Shown piece after piece: positions 17,496 through 25,793 of a stretch of 64,000 nucleotides of DNA (position 1 is the stretch's first letter; every line of letters begins with the position of its first letter). A program made the translations under genes and the position numbers. The DNA is from Arthrobacter beigongshangensis (GTDB lineage Bacteria; Bacillota; Bacilli; Bacillales_A; Planococcaceae), in NCBI RefSeq assembly GCF_016820585.1, contig NZ_JADHDX010000003.1, positions 235,173 through 299,172 on the forward strand. The letters are read 5' to 3'. Under the pieces are notes generated by a model. It saw only the letters and a list, made by a program, of their open reading frames with translations. It searched no databases and had not been told where the DNA came from.

Positions 17496-18110
17496 TCATG
17501 TAAATGCCATCATTCGATCAAGTGGACCATCTGGTTGAATAATATCCTTAAGGTCCAAAATCGGAATCGGGAAATAGGGGAATCCCCATACATAGGCTGT
17601 AATTTCATACAACTGAAAGTAAATAACGAGTGTTGTATCCCCGATATAAAAATCCTGATCACTACGAATTTCTTTGAATGGCGGATCTAACAGTTCGATA
17701 TCCCAGTCTTTGATGCGTTGTCGAATAATATCCGATAGCTGTTTTACATAGTCACTACCTGGTTTGAATAAATCATTCAACTCATATTGTTTTCCAGTTT
17801 TTATATCGAATGTTAGTGATTTAATGACAGTCATGCCATGTGCACCACCAGTGAATGAATAGACAATCAGATTCAAACTGAGGAGGCCACGCTGATTAGT
17901 CTTGAGTTCAAAGTAGGCAAGTAATTCTACAAGACTGGGTTCATAGTAACTTTGTTCAACGAGTAATTTATTCAAAGCTGTGACGATGGCATGGTTGATT
18001 TTACTTTGCACGTGGGCATTTGGTAAATGGACGACAACGGGGTAATAGACAGTTACATTTGGTGATGCATGAGGTAATTTCTTCGATACAATTGACACAG
18101 GAAGTTCCAT
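17496..18110 (-). CDS. DUF3298/DUF4163-type protein (RsiV/PdaC N-domain-like)
   Basis: The 204-residue protein has the two halves seen in the RsiV extracytoplasmic region and the PdaC N-terminus: a DUF4163-like part (VYYPVVVHLPNAHVQSKINHAI) and a DUF3298-like part (YSFTGGAHGMTVIKSLTFDIKTGKQYELNDLFKPGSDY, then FYIGDTTLVIYFQLYEITAY). It lacks a signal peptide and transmembrane helix, so unlike RsiV it appears to be cytosolic. The role is unknown. The ATG lies behind GAGAGGAT. Confidence 0.75.
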   Translation of the reverse strand: MELPVSIVSKKLPHASPNVTVYYPVVVHLPNAHVQSKINHAIVTALNKLLVEQSYYEPSLVELLAYFELKTNQRGLLSLNLIVYSFTGGAHGMTVIKSLTFDIKTGKQYELNDLFKPGSDYVKQLSDIIRQRIKDWDIELLDPPFKEIRSDQDFYIGDTTLVIYFQLYEITAYVWGFPYFPIPILDLKDIIQPDGPLDRMMAFT

Positions 18111-18258
18111 AATAAATATCCTCTCTTTTCACTAGAATAGTTCATCGTATGAAGGATGGAGTTAAAAAAGAAGAGGAATCGTTCTAGGCTAACAAATGAC
18201 TTTATGGTTTATTCCATGTAGAATTAATGTACTAAGTGCACATCAGGGAGGTTACACG

Positions 18259-18693
18259 ATGCTTAATAAACAGCAGAGTCATGAAGAAAAATTGAAGAAC
18301 TTTGATCCGGAATCCCAACTTGCAGCAACGGACAACCATTATTCCGATAAAAAGTTTTGGGACAAGGTCAAGAGCTACGGTAAACAGGCCGGTAAGCAGA
18401 CGATCTATTATAGTTTGCTGTTGTTCTACACCGCGAAAAGTCCTACAGTGCCGAAATCGTCTAAAATGATTGTCGTGGGTGCACTCAGCTATCTGATTTT
18501 TCCTGTGGATCTTATCCCCGATTTCATTCCTGCAGTTGGTCTTGTAGATGATGCCAGTGTGATTGCAGCAGCTGTCATGAAAATCATTCAGCATATTGAT
18601 GATGATGTGAAAAATAAGGCGAAGCAGCAATTGATCAAGCTTTTTGGTGATGATGGAGATTATGGAGAGATTGATAAGCAATTGCTAGGGTGA
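18259..18693 (+). CDS. YkvA-family DUF1232 membrane protein
   Basis: The 144 residues contain the DUF1232 core LSYLIFPVDLIPDFIPAVGLVDDASVIAAAV at about 93-123, one hydrophobic helical hairpin with the family's PxDLIPDxxPxxGxxDD signature. The start was set at ATG 18259 after CAGGGAGG; the upstream in-frame ATG at 18196 lacks a ribosome binding site. It is a single gene with a strong terminator. The function of the family is not known. Confidence 0.85.
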   Translation: MLNKQQSHEEKLKNFDPESQLAATDNHYSDKKFWDKVKSYGKQAGKQTIYYSLLLFYTAKSPTVPKSSKMIVVGALSYLIFPVDLIPDFIPAVGLVDDASVIAAAVMKIIQHIDDDVKNKAKQQLIKLFGDDGDYGEIDKQLLG

Positions 18694-18737
18694 AAAAGGT
18701 GAGTGTCTGCTTTCAAATGCAGACACTCACCTTTTAA
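18694..18737. terminator. bidirectional terminator
   Basis: AAAAGGTGAGTGTCTGC pairs perfectly with GCAGACACTCACCTTTT across a short loop, between ykvA and the convergent ECF transporter operon. Confidence 0.88.
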
Positions 18738-18750
18738 AATTTCTTATAGG

Positions 18751-19581
18751 CTATAAGAAAGGGTTATAAAATCGCCCTTGATTGACAAACATAAAGGCGA
18801 TCATGAGCAAGAAAATAACAAGTGAAATCACAATGGCAATGATGTCCCTTTTAGCGATCGGTTGAAAACTGTACCAAGTCCGTTTTTTATGTTTCCCAAA
18901 TCCGCGCAATTCCATTACGTTGCTAATGGTTTCTATTCTATCCAGACTTGAAAGAATAAGAGGCAATAAAATTGAGCCAGCATTTTTAATGCGCGCTGTT
19001 ATTTTTGCTTTTTTAGACATATCAATGCCGCGAGCTTGTTGTGACAGTGCAATCGTCTTGAAGTCTCGCTGAATATCAGGAATATAACGAAGCGCGATTG
19101 AAACGGAATAGGACAATCGATAACTAACACCAATTCGATTTAAGGATGCTGCAAACTCACTAGGTTGTGTTGTGACGATAAATAATAGGGCGGGTGGAAT
19201 AACCGCTATATACTTGAGTGAAATATTGAATTGGTAAAACAATTGTTCTAGTGTAAGCGAATAGCGTCCAATCGAGCCAGTAATGGGATGCGAAGTTCCG
19301 TAAATAAGTGTTCCTTGCTGGGGTGAAAAAAGAAATATGGCGATATTGTTCAGTATGAGAAAGAACAGTATAAACGCAAGAATAAACCCGATTTCTCCGA
19401 TGTTCACTTTGGATATGATGAAAATAATGATACTCATTACGACAATGCTCAGGAGGACACGCGTATCGTACGTAAGCATGGCGGCACTGGACAATAACAG
19501 AAAACAAATTAGTTTTGCTGAACCAGTCAACTGATGGATGATCGAATCACGTTCGATATAGCTTAAAAGCTCACCGCTCAT
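18751..19581 (-). CDS. ECF transporter transmembrane (EcfT-like) subunit
   Basis: The 276-residue membrane protein carries the EcfT (CbiQ family) cytoplasmic coupling motif ALSQQARGIDMSKKAKITAR (A-R-G signature, about 182-201) and the second motif SNVMELRGFGKHKK (E-RG, about 231-244). These helices contact the ATPases. Five or more hydrophobic segments are present. The start at 19581 follows GGGAGGTG and overlaps the upstream ATPase gene by eleven bases, indicating translational coupling. It is the last gene of the T-box-controlled operon. Confidence 0.88.
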   Translation of the reverse strand: MSGELLSYIERDSIIHQLTGSAKLICFLLLSSAAMLTYDTRVLLSIVVMSIIIFIISKVNIGEIGFILAFILFFLILNNIAIFLFSPQQGTLIYGTSHPITGSIGRYSLTLEQLFYQFNISLKYIAVIPPALLFIVTTQPSEFAASLNRIGVSYRLSYSVSIALRYIPDIQRDFKTIALSQQARGIDMSKKAKITARIKNAGSILLPLILSSLDRIETISNVMELRGFGKHKKRTWYSFQPIAKRDIIAIVISLVIFLLMIAFMFVNQGRFYNPFL

Positions 19582-21298
19582 TGAAACGCACCTCCCGGTC
19601 ATACTGAATGAATTTTTCGATGAATAGTGCTTGATCTGTTATATCGAGTCTATTCGCTAACGTATAGAGTGACGATTGCTTTAAATTTGCTTGGTCAATT
19701 AAATCGTGATTAGCAAGAATACGAGCAGGGGAGCTGTCCGCAATAATTGAACCCTTTGACAGAACGATTGCTCGTTTTGTATATTCCATCATAATATGCA
19801 TGTCATGGGTGATTAAAATAATCGTAACTCCACGTTGCTGTAAACTTTCTAGAAACATCATTAATTCGGTCGTATGTTTAAAATCCTGACCAGCTGTTGG
19901 TTCATCCAACAAAATAACAGAAGGTTCCAATACAAGAATGGATGCGATAGAGAGTCGTTTCTTTTGTCCATAGCTAAGAGCAGAAATCGGCCAGTTTCTA
20001 AATGGATAGAGCCCACAAATCTTCAAAGTCTCCTCCACACGTTCTTTTATTTCAGATGTAGGTAAGTTTTTTTGTTGTAAACCAAATGCTACTTCGTCGT
20101 AAATCAGCTGTTTGGAGAACATATGATTAGGATTTTGTAAAACAAAACCAATTCGTTGCCCGCGTTCTTTGATCGAGTCATTTGCACTGTTCAACCCATT
20201 GAATTCAATCGAGCCAGTTGTCGGTTTTACAAAACCACATAATAGTTTACCAAATGTAGATTTCCCTGTTCCATTTGCACCAACAATACTAATCATTTCT
20301 CCTTGATGAATGTCCAAGTTAATATTTTGGAGAATCGGATTATTTTCCTGGTAGTGAAATGATAGATCTTTCAGTTGGAGTAGTGGTGGAGACTGTTCGT
20401 TATCTTTTTCTACGATTTGAATACTCTCTGTCCATTCCCGTATTTTCGGAGCGACCGATTTTACGTTCAACTGATCGATGTTTGTGACGTCTATTGTTTC
20501 GTCCAGCATATAGCCGGCGTATTTCAATGCTTTTATGTACAGTGGTTCTCGTATGGAATGTTTAGGGAGTAATGAGTTGGTTAAAATCTCATTAGGTGTT
20601 GTGTTGGCAATGATTCTACCCTGATCCATCAAAATAATGCGGTCAACCGATTGGGATAGAACATCTTCTAAGCGATGCTCGACAATAATAACGGTTTTCT
20701 GTTCTTTCTTTTGGAGTTCATCTATTAATGCGATGGCGGATAAACCAGAGGCTGGGTCAAGATTTGCTAACGGCTCATCAAACAATACGATATCAATATC
20801 ATTGACGAGTACACCTGCTAACGCAACACGCTGCTTTTGCCCACCTGATAATTCATGGATTCGGGCGTGTAAGAACGATGACATGTCCACAATGGTAGCT
20901 GCATGAGTAACTCTTTCTCGCATTTCTTCCAGTGGAATCGTATTATTTTCGAGTGCAAATGCAATGTCCTCTCCGACGGTTATGCCTATAAACTGGCCGT
21001 CTGTATCCTGTAATACGGTTCCGACGAGAAGTGAAATGGAAAAAATATCGAGCTCTTTCGTTTCTTTTCCCCGAATCTTCAAGCTCCCTGTAAGCTCGCC
21101 TTCATAAGCAAAAGGAGCAAGCCCGTTCAATAAATGAACGAGCGTACTCTTTCCTGAACCAGAAGGCCCAACTATACAAACCTTTTCGCCTTCGTAAATA
21201 GTTAAATTGATATCTAGTAAAGTAGCTTCAGCCTGACTATTATATTTGAAATGGACATTTTTAAATTCGATTAATGGTTGTTTTATCATGTTTGTCAT
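19571..21298 (-). CDS. duplicated ECF transporter ATPase (fused EcfA/EcfA')
   Basis: The 575 residues comprise two ABC domains. The first has Walker A GPSGSGKST near residue 40, signature LSGGQKQRVALAG and Walker B VLFDEPLANLD. The second has GANGTGKST near residue 337, a modified signature LSYGQKKRLSIAS and Walker B VILLDEPTAGQD. Both halves look catalytically competent. Such fused ATPases occur in dedicated ECF importers next to UPF0397-type S components. It energises uptake through the S and T subunits encoded on either side. Confidence 0.9.
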   Translation of the reverse strand: MTNMIKQPLIEFKNVHFKYNSQAEATLLDINLTIYEGEKVCIVGPSGSGKSTLVHLLNGLAPFAYEGELTGSLKIRGKETKELDIFSISLLVGTVLQDTDGQFIGITVGEDIAFALENNTIPLEEMRERVTHAATIVDMSSFLHARIHELSGGQKQRVALAGVLVNDIDIVLFDEPLANLDPASGLSAIALIDELQKKEQKTVIIVEHRLEDVLSQSVDRIILMDQGRIIANTTPNEILTNSLLPKHSIREPLYIKALKYAGYMLDETIDVTNIDQLNVKSVAPKIREWTESIQIVEKDNEQSPPLLQLKDLSFHYQENNPILQNINLDIHQGEMISIVGANGTGKSTFGKLLCGFVKPTTGSIEFNGLNSANDSIKERGQRIGFVLQNPNHMFSKQLIYDEVAFGLQQKNLPTSEIKERVEETLKICGLYPFRNWPISALSYGQKKRLSIASILVLEPSVILLDEPTAGQDFKHTTELMMFLESLQQRGVTIILITHDMHIMMEYTKRAIVLSKGSIIADSSPARILANHDLIDQANLKQSSLYTLANRLDITDQALFIEKFIQYDREVRFNER

Positions 21299-21305
21299 CC
21301 TTTTT

Positions 21306-21863
21306 TTATTCCTCGTAATTCAAGCTCCCTTTTTTAGTTCTTGTTTTAGCATAAGCGATTAATAAAAATGTTCCAAGTACCCCAACCGTTATTATATTGC
21401 TGGCCCCTGCGACGAATCCCTGTGTAAACACTTTGTTAGCTGGTTCCGCATAAATGATAATGTCGAGTATGGGTGCAATAACAAACCATCCGATAGCCTG
21501 TACAGAGGCCTGCACAATATTAAATGTTATGATTTTCTTGCGACTAAACTCACCGTTCTGAATGCTAAAAGTGTTTTTGAATAACCCAATTCCAAATCCT
21601 ATGAATGCGGAAACGATGACCCAACTCCACCAAACAGAACCATATGAAATGGCATCTTTGAGTGCGTGACCAATTAAGCCGATAAAGAGTCCTGCTATTG
21701 GTCCGAAAATCGCTGAAATAAGTGCAAGAAATGCATAATTTGTTTCAATAGATGTGTTTGGAATACCAGTAGGGATAGAAGCAAACCGGCCTAAAATAAC
21801 GAATAAGGCCGTTCCAATCCCGATAGCAACAATTGTTTTTGTCGTGAAAATTGATTTGCTCAT
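21306..21863 (-). CDS. ECF transporter S component, UPF0397/DUF3816 type
   Basis: This 185-residue membrane protein matches the UPF0397 wording closely: [18 protein letters not shown], then [38 protein letters not shown] and [20 protein letters not shown]. About six helices are predicted. S components bind the substrate of ECF importers. This family has been proposed to move a methionine-related compound in some Firmicutes. The T-box upstream, with a possible methionine specifier, and the neighbouring SAM hydrolase-like gene agree with that, but the substrate is inferred. Confidence 0.85.
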   Translation of the reverse strand: MSKSIFTTKTIVAIGIGTALFVILGRFASIPTGIPNTSIETNYAFLALISAIFGPIAGLFIGLIGHALKDAISYGSVWWSWVIVSAFIGFGIGLFKNTFSIQNGEFSRKKIITFNIVQASVQAIGWFVIAPILDIIIYAEPANKVFTQGFVAGASNIITVGVLGTFLLIAYAKTRTKKGSLNYEE

Positions 21864-21899
21864 TTATGAACACTCCTAATTAGTTTTTTGTAATGCTAC

Positions 21900-22760
21900 C
21901 TATTCGTAAACAATCCGAGGAGCTTTGCGAATCGTAACTTGCCAATTCGTGCCTGTTCCAACGCGATAAGCATCAGCAAATGATCCTTGGTTGATGGCGA
22001 TACCGATATTGTCGAGAGAATTGACGTAGACGAGTGGTTCACCAATGTGTAAGTCTGCAAATGATCGACCGAAAGTCATGATGTTGTTGTAAATGGTACG
22101 TCCGTCTGTTGTGATAGCGACTTCAAATGAGTCACCATGCTGTTTTGCGATTTCTTTGAATTGTTGCCTGCTAATATTGGTCCACAGATTTCCGAAAGGT
22201 CTATCAATGATATCGACATTACCTGTGATGACTTCATTGCTGATTTTAGAGATTTGTAGTGGTAAAGCAATCACTTTTTTTGTATCAAGAATTGGACCAA
22301 TATCTTCAAATTGAATCACGCCGGAAGCGAGTCGTGCACCAGTATAAGCGAAAATGTCACGTCCGTGGAATGTATGGGATTCACCAGAGTTTGGAAGGCG
22401 GTTGACGGTTTCGTCAATTTCTCGAACTTCGCTAATGCCGATGAATTGTGCTACATGCGTTAACGTACCATTATCGGGTGTCACGATATAGTGATTGTTG
22501 ACTGTTTTAGCGACAATCCCACGCCGTTCCGAACCTACACCTGGGTCAACGATGGATACAAAAACAGTGTTGTCTGGCCAATAACCTATTGCTTGCAATA
22601 GACGATATGAGGCCTCCCAAATATTATATTGAGGAATCTGATGTGTAATTTCATAAATAGGAATTCCACGTTGAACGGAGTTTGCCACACCATGCATCGC
22701 ACTAACCGCCCCATCACTTTTGCCGAAATCTGATTGAAAAACTAATAAACCTGTTGTCAT
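21900..22760 (-). CDS. SAM hydrolase / SAM hydroxide adenosyltransferase-family protein
   Basis: The 286 residues match the fluorinase/chlorinase superfamily member that hydrolyses S-adenosylmethionine to adenosine and methionine. Family motifs seen are LVFQSDFGKSDGAVSAMHGV at the N-terminus, VSIVDPGVGSERRGIVAKT with the conserved Asp and Arg, and VTPDNGTLTHV. It also has the C-terminal domain with INQGSFADAY and RVGTGTNWQVTIR. The start was placed at ATG 22760 after AGGAGAG; the longer frame would run through the terminator of the T-box. It is the first gene of the operon leading into the ECF transporter. Confidence 0.85.
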   Translation of the reverse strand: MTTGLLVFQSDFGKSDGAVSAMHGVANSVQRGIPIYEITHQIPQYNIWEASYRLLQAIGYWPDNTVFVSIVDPGVGSERRGIVAKTVNNHYIVTPDNGTLTHVAQFIGISEVREIDETVNRLPNSGESHTFHGRDIFAYTGARLASGVIQFEDIGPILDTKKVIALPLQISKISNEVITGNVDIIDRPFGNLWTNISRQQFKEIAKQHGDSFEVAITTDGRTIYNNIMTFGRSFADLHIGEPLVYVNSLDNIGIAINQGSFADAYRVGTGTNWQVTIRKAPRIVYE

Positions 22761-22800
22761 ACTAAACACTCTCCTCATTTTTATAATGTATGAAACTAAA

Positions 22801-23130
22801 AAACAAAAAATCTCGCCCATCCAATCATTAAGTATTAAATGATTGAAAAGGACGAGATGAACATTCGTGTTACCACCTTTTTTCGTTGTCTACTCACATA
22901 GACAACCTCAACAAGTACAAAATCCGAACGTAATGGATTTTAGACTGTGGTATAGATAACGGGTACCAATTCCCGCTGCTCATCTACTGATGCAATCAGC
23001 TTGCACGTTCAACGCAGAGCTCAGAGGCCATTGTTCAAGTGGAGTCTTTCTGCTTCTTTTCAGCTACCGAAGCTTTCTGTGAGAAATCCTATGCACTTTA
23101 CTTTTCTCTTCAACGCTTATAAGTTATTAG
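22801..23130 (-). promoter_or_regulatory. T-box riboswitch leader (probably methionine)
   Basis: On the minus strand the leader has a stem I region with CAGAAAGC and GAACAATGGCCTCTGAGCT (specifier region). It then has a stem-loop GTTGTCTA..TAGACAAC (22884-22905) and the T-box sequence AAGGTGGTAACACG (22866-22879). A terminator follows, with arms ATCTCGTCC and GGGCGAGAT (22810-22858) and a T-run. The likely specifier codon is ATG at 23031-23029 (Met); AAT (Asn) one base away is the main alternative. Uncharged tRNA would stabilise the antiterminator and switch on the SAM hydrolase-ECF operon. Confidence 0.88.
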
Positions 23131-23135
23131 AGAGT

Positions 23136-23164
23136 ACTTTACATGAAGATAAAAGAAAGGTCAA
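23136..23164 (-). promoter_or_regulatory. promoter of the T-box operon
   Basis: On the minus strand TTGACC (23164-23159) and TAAAGT (23141-23136) are separated by exactly 17 bases, placing the transcript start just upstream of T-box stem I. Confidence 0.55.
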
Positions 23165-23256
23165 TCTTTTTAGAGTATTCTTTTTAAAAGAATTTATAAA
23201 ATGGTTTATTCAACAACCTTCCTCTTGTTAAAAATCGGGTGATATCCGATAATTAA

Positions 23257-23442
23257 GTGAAGAGTGATGTGGTATGGATGAAGGAAGAGGATTCAAGTAT
23301 CAAGCAAGAAATGAAACAAATGAGTGGGAAAATTGAGGCGATTCATGACTTAGCGATACGAATCGACGATAAAGTAACGACTCTAAATGGTGAATTTTTA
23401 GGTATTCGTGCTGATGTACTAGCACTGCAACGTGCAAGATAA
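23257..23442 (+). CDS. small coiled-coil hypothetical protein
   Basis: The open frame encodes up to 61 residues, mostly one amphipathic helix (SSIKQEMKQMSGKIEAIHDL then RIDDKVTTLNGEFLGIRADV) with heptad-like hydrophobic spacing. The start is uncertain: GTG 23257 or ATG 23278 are possible and neither has a convincing ribosome binding site. It lies between the divergent T-box promoter and the GIY-YIG gene. I do not recognise a family. Confidence 0.4.
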   Translation: MKSDVVWMKEEDSSIKQEMKQMSGKIEAIHDLAIRIDDKVTTLNGEFLGIRADVLALQRAR

Positions 23443-23528
23443 TAGCAAGTGCCTTCTACCCAGCTTCGCTTTTCAAGTGGTTTTGTGGTACTATTTATGC
23501 TTAGATTAGAAGAGGACGTGAAGTTGAA

Positions 23529-23903
23529 ATGATTACAATTACAGTACCGAATGCAGATGTAACTATTGTACAACGTAAACAAGAAATGGCTCCGGGTGTT
23601 GCACCAATAAAACCTATTTATGGCTTTATTGATTTACATGAAATCCCACGCGACAAAGGCGGTATCATTTTATTTTATAATAATAAAGATGAATTGCTGT
23701 TTGCTGGGAAAGCGCGTAAACTTCGCCAACGTGTCAAGAAGCATTTTGAAGACACAGTGTCACCGATTAAAGATCACCGTAATGAGGTTAAGCAAATTTC
23801 CGTTATTTTTGTGGAAGATCCAATGGAACGTGAAATTTACGAAACGTATATTATTAATACGCAACGTGCGAAATATAACGTCGACAAAGTGTTTTTCGAA
23901 TGA
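23529..23903 (+). CDS. GIY-YIG-fold nuclease-like protein
   Basis: The 124 residues contain a GIY-YIG-type core at about 44-120: GGIILFYNNKDELLFAGKARKLRQRVKKHF, where the usual GIY..YIG pair is GII..FAG and the catalytic-type Arg follows. The C-terminal acidic and Asn residues (DPMEREIYETYIINTQRAKYN) also agree with UvrC N-terminal-like domains. It is a stand-alone domain with a short N-terminal extension. DNA cleavage is possible but unproven, because the Tyr residues of the motif are replaced. Its stop codon lies in the first arm of a dispersed repeat element. Confidence 0.7.
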   Translation: MITITVPNADVTIVQRKQEMAPGVAPIKPIYGFIDLHEIPRDKGGIILFYNNKDELLFAGKARKLRQRVKKHFEDTVSPIKDHRNEVKQISVIFVEDPMEREIYETYIINTQRAKYNVDKVFFE

Positions 23904-24083
23904 ACTTGAATCAGCGTTGACCCTGCTGATCCAAGTTCAGCCTCCGGCGGATGTCACAAATTTTGAAGGGAGTCAGAAGGCAACCAAAGAGCGCCGCGTC
24001 CTGCGGCAATGGTTGCATACCTGCATCCTTCAGGCACAAGTGCAATTCAAAATTTGGACGTAATTACGCCGAGGCGTAATTGA
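23901..24083 (+). repeat. dispersed structured repeat, copy 1
   Basis: The element starts with a hairpin (TGAACTTG/CAAGTTCA with inner ATCAGC/GCTGAT). It directly abuts the conserved block GCCTCCGGCGGATGTCACA at 23940, followed by a variable interior. It ends with AAATTTGG and a palindrome ATTACGCC-GA-GGCGTAAT (24063-24080). The same ends occur at 31595-31712 on the other strand. It occupies the 255-base gap after the GIY-YIG gene. Confidence 0.7.
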
Positions 24084-24158
24084 TTAAGATTCAGAGCTGA
24101 CTGCCATGTGCAATCGGCTTTTTCTTTTTGACTACATACATTAGAAAAGGGTGGAAGC

Positions 24159-25421
24159 ATGGACGAAAGATTACAACAAATTGTTGAAGAGGCGCAAGTG
24201 AAGTTTGGATTGGATGCGTATAAGTTGGAAAGACACTCGATTGCTAAACAAAGAGATGCAAAAGGGGCAGCGTATTATGTTGTGAATATGGAATGGTTTC
24301 CGAAAGAATTGAATGAACCCGTAGAGGAAGATATGAATCCAGAAGGTACCGCATGTCTTGAATATAATATTCAAGAACAGTGTTTTGAAAGTGTTATTTT
24401 CACCCAAGGGCAATCATTTTCAACGCTAGCGCTATTTGTAAGGAAAACAGCTGAAGAAGTGTCAGCTTGGGTTGAAAAGGAAACAGGGTTAACATACGGG
24501 CTGGATTTTAAACTAACGCAAGCGAGTAGTGATGAGTTCCAATTTGAAATGGATATAGAAGGAGTTAGAATGTCTCCAGGTTTTATGATAAATGTAAAAT
24601 TTGATGAAATAGGTAAACTTACTTCATATTCTAGGTATGGTACATCGCCTCGACAGTGGGAGGTTGAAAAATCTAAATTCACACTTACGCTAGAAGAAAT
24701 CGAACCACTTGTAAAAAAACAGTTACAGCTAGTGGAGTTTCCATCTGAATTAGAAAATCGATTTGTTCCGGCCTATGCGATGGAGGAAGTATTTGTGACA
24801 GTGGATGGAAAGCGGATCATTCCATTTTTTGTACATGAGCGTACAATCGTTAAAGTGAGCGAAGTATTGGAATGGAATCAGTCGCTAACGCAACCATTTA
24901 AGCGAGAAGAACTAACTTTCGTTTCTGAATCAACTGTCGAAGAGGCGTTTGGTGAAGTAGATATTGATGATAAACTACTCTTGACTGATGATCAAATTGA
25001 ACGCAGTAAAGAGATTGTACGTGATGTCTTACGATTAGAATATCCAGATGAATCGGGAAAATGGCAGCTTGCGGAACTTCGACGCCAAGAGAATTTCATT
25101 GAAGCGCACTGTAGATTTATGACAGCAAACTCGACGGTATTTAAACGCAAATTGGTTGTATTCATCAAACCAGACAATATGTCTGTCTTGAATTTCGTAG
25201 ATAATGGAGCAATGATGGAGATATTTGAGACATTTGCCCCAGCAGAACAAGCTGTTGTTACACATGACGAAGCGTTTGAGAAAATGGTGCCGTATATCAC
25301 ACTCGATCCGACTTATGTCTATGATGAGCTGACAGGGAAATATATTTTATGTGGATTGCTGGATGCTGCGGAGGCAGTGGATGCAGTAACAGGGGAAGTT
25401 ATTTCGTTGAGTGATTTATAA
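24159..25421 (+). CDS. YcdB/YcdC-repeat (PepSY-like) hypothetical protein
   Basis: The 420-residue soluble protein has no signal peptide. The region around 40-190 (YYVVNMEWFPKEL, then MSPGFMINVKFDEIGKLTSY) and the C-terminal end (YVYDELTGKYILCGLLDAAE, then AVDAVTGEVI) resemble the repeated YcdB/YcdC, DUF4901-like domain and its terminal LxxxxDAxTG signature. Those Bacillus proteins are of unknown function and are often exported; this one seems cytosolic. The ATG follows AAAAGGGTGG. It ends at a strong terminator and appears to be a single gene. Confidence 0.6.
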   Translation: MDERLQQIVEEAQVKFGLDAYKLERHSIAKQRDAKGAAYYVVNMEWFPKELNEPVEEDMNPEGTACLEYNIQEQCFESVIFTQGQSFSTLALFVRKTAEEVSAWVEKETGLTYGLDFKLTQASSDEFQFEMDIEGVRMSPGFMINVKFDEIGKLTSYSRYGTSPRQWEVEKSKFTLTLEEIEPLVKKQLQLVEFPSELENRFVPAYAMEEVFVTVDGKRIIPFFVHERTIVKVSEVLEWNQSLTQPFKREELTFVSESTVEEAFGEVDIDDKLLLTDDQIERSKEIVRDVLRLEYPDESGKWQLAELRRQENFIEAHCRFMTANSTVFKRKLVVFIKPDNMSVLNFVDNGAMMEIFETFAPAEQAVVTHDEAFEKMVPYITLDPTYVYDELTGKYILCGLLDAAEAVDAVTGEVISLSDL

Positions 25422-25438
25422 GGTGAATCGTATAGGGG

Positions 25439-25477
25439 AAATGAGGACGCCGCGACAATGGTGTCCTCATTTTTTTA
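25439..25477 (+). terminator. terminator of the YcdB-like gene
   Basis: AATGAGGAC and GTCCTCATT pair and are followed by seven T residues. Confidence 0.82.
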
Positions 25478-25566
25478 GTTGAGTTTCTCATTGGGTAGTC
25501 GAGTTTCTCTTTCGTAGTCCAGTTAGCCGAATACGTAGCCTAGTTCCGTTAGAAAGTAGTTGAGTT
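25476..25566. repeat. five imperfect tandem units of about 20 bases
   Basis: Units starting with TAG(T/C)(T/C)NAGTT occur at 25476, 25496, 25515, 25536 and 25557, that is, at 20, 19, 21 and 21 base spacing. The rest of each unit varies. They fill the gap between the terminator and the metal-transporter promoter. Confidence 0.55.
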
Positions 25567-25660
25567 TACCACTTGTCAACCAGCTCTCCGTAGAAACAAA
25601 AGTAATCTCAAAACTTTTACTTTACATTTCATCTAGAATCTTTTAAGATGAAGACAGAAA

Positions 25661-25758
25661 GTTGCCCGCGGGAAAGAATAGGTGAAATTATTTTTTTTTG
25701 CTCATTAAGTTGCCCTAGGGCAAAAAAATTTACATTGCAAGTTTCCTTAAGGAAACTT
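25661..25758 (+). promoter_or_regulatory. three DtxR/MntR-like operators at the metal ABC promoter
   Basis: GTTGCCCGCGGGAAA (25661-25675), TTGCCCTAGGGCAA (25710-25723) and AAGTTTCCTTAAGGAAACTT (25739-25758) are palindromes. They resemble MntR boxes of Bacillus (TTTGCCTNAGGNAAA type). The last covers the probable -35 (TTTCCT, 25742) of a promoter with TATTAA at 25765-25770. Repression by a DtxR-family regulator with Mn or Fe is inferred. Confidence 0.65.
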
Positions 25759-25793
25759 ATTGCATATTAATATCTATATGGAGGTGCTGTGAA

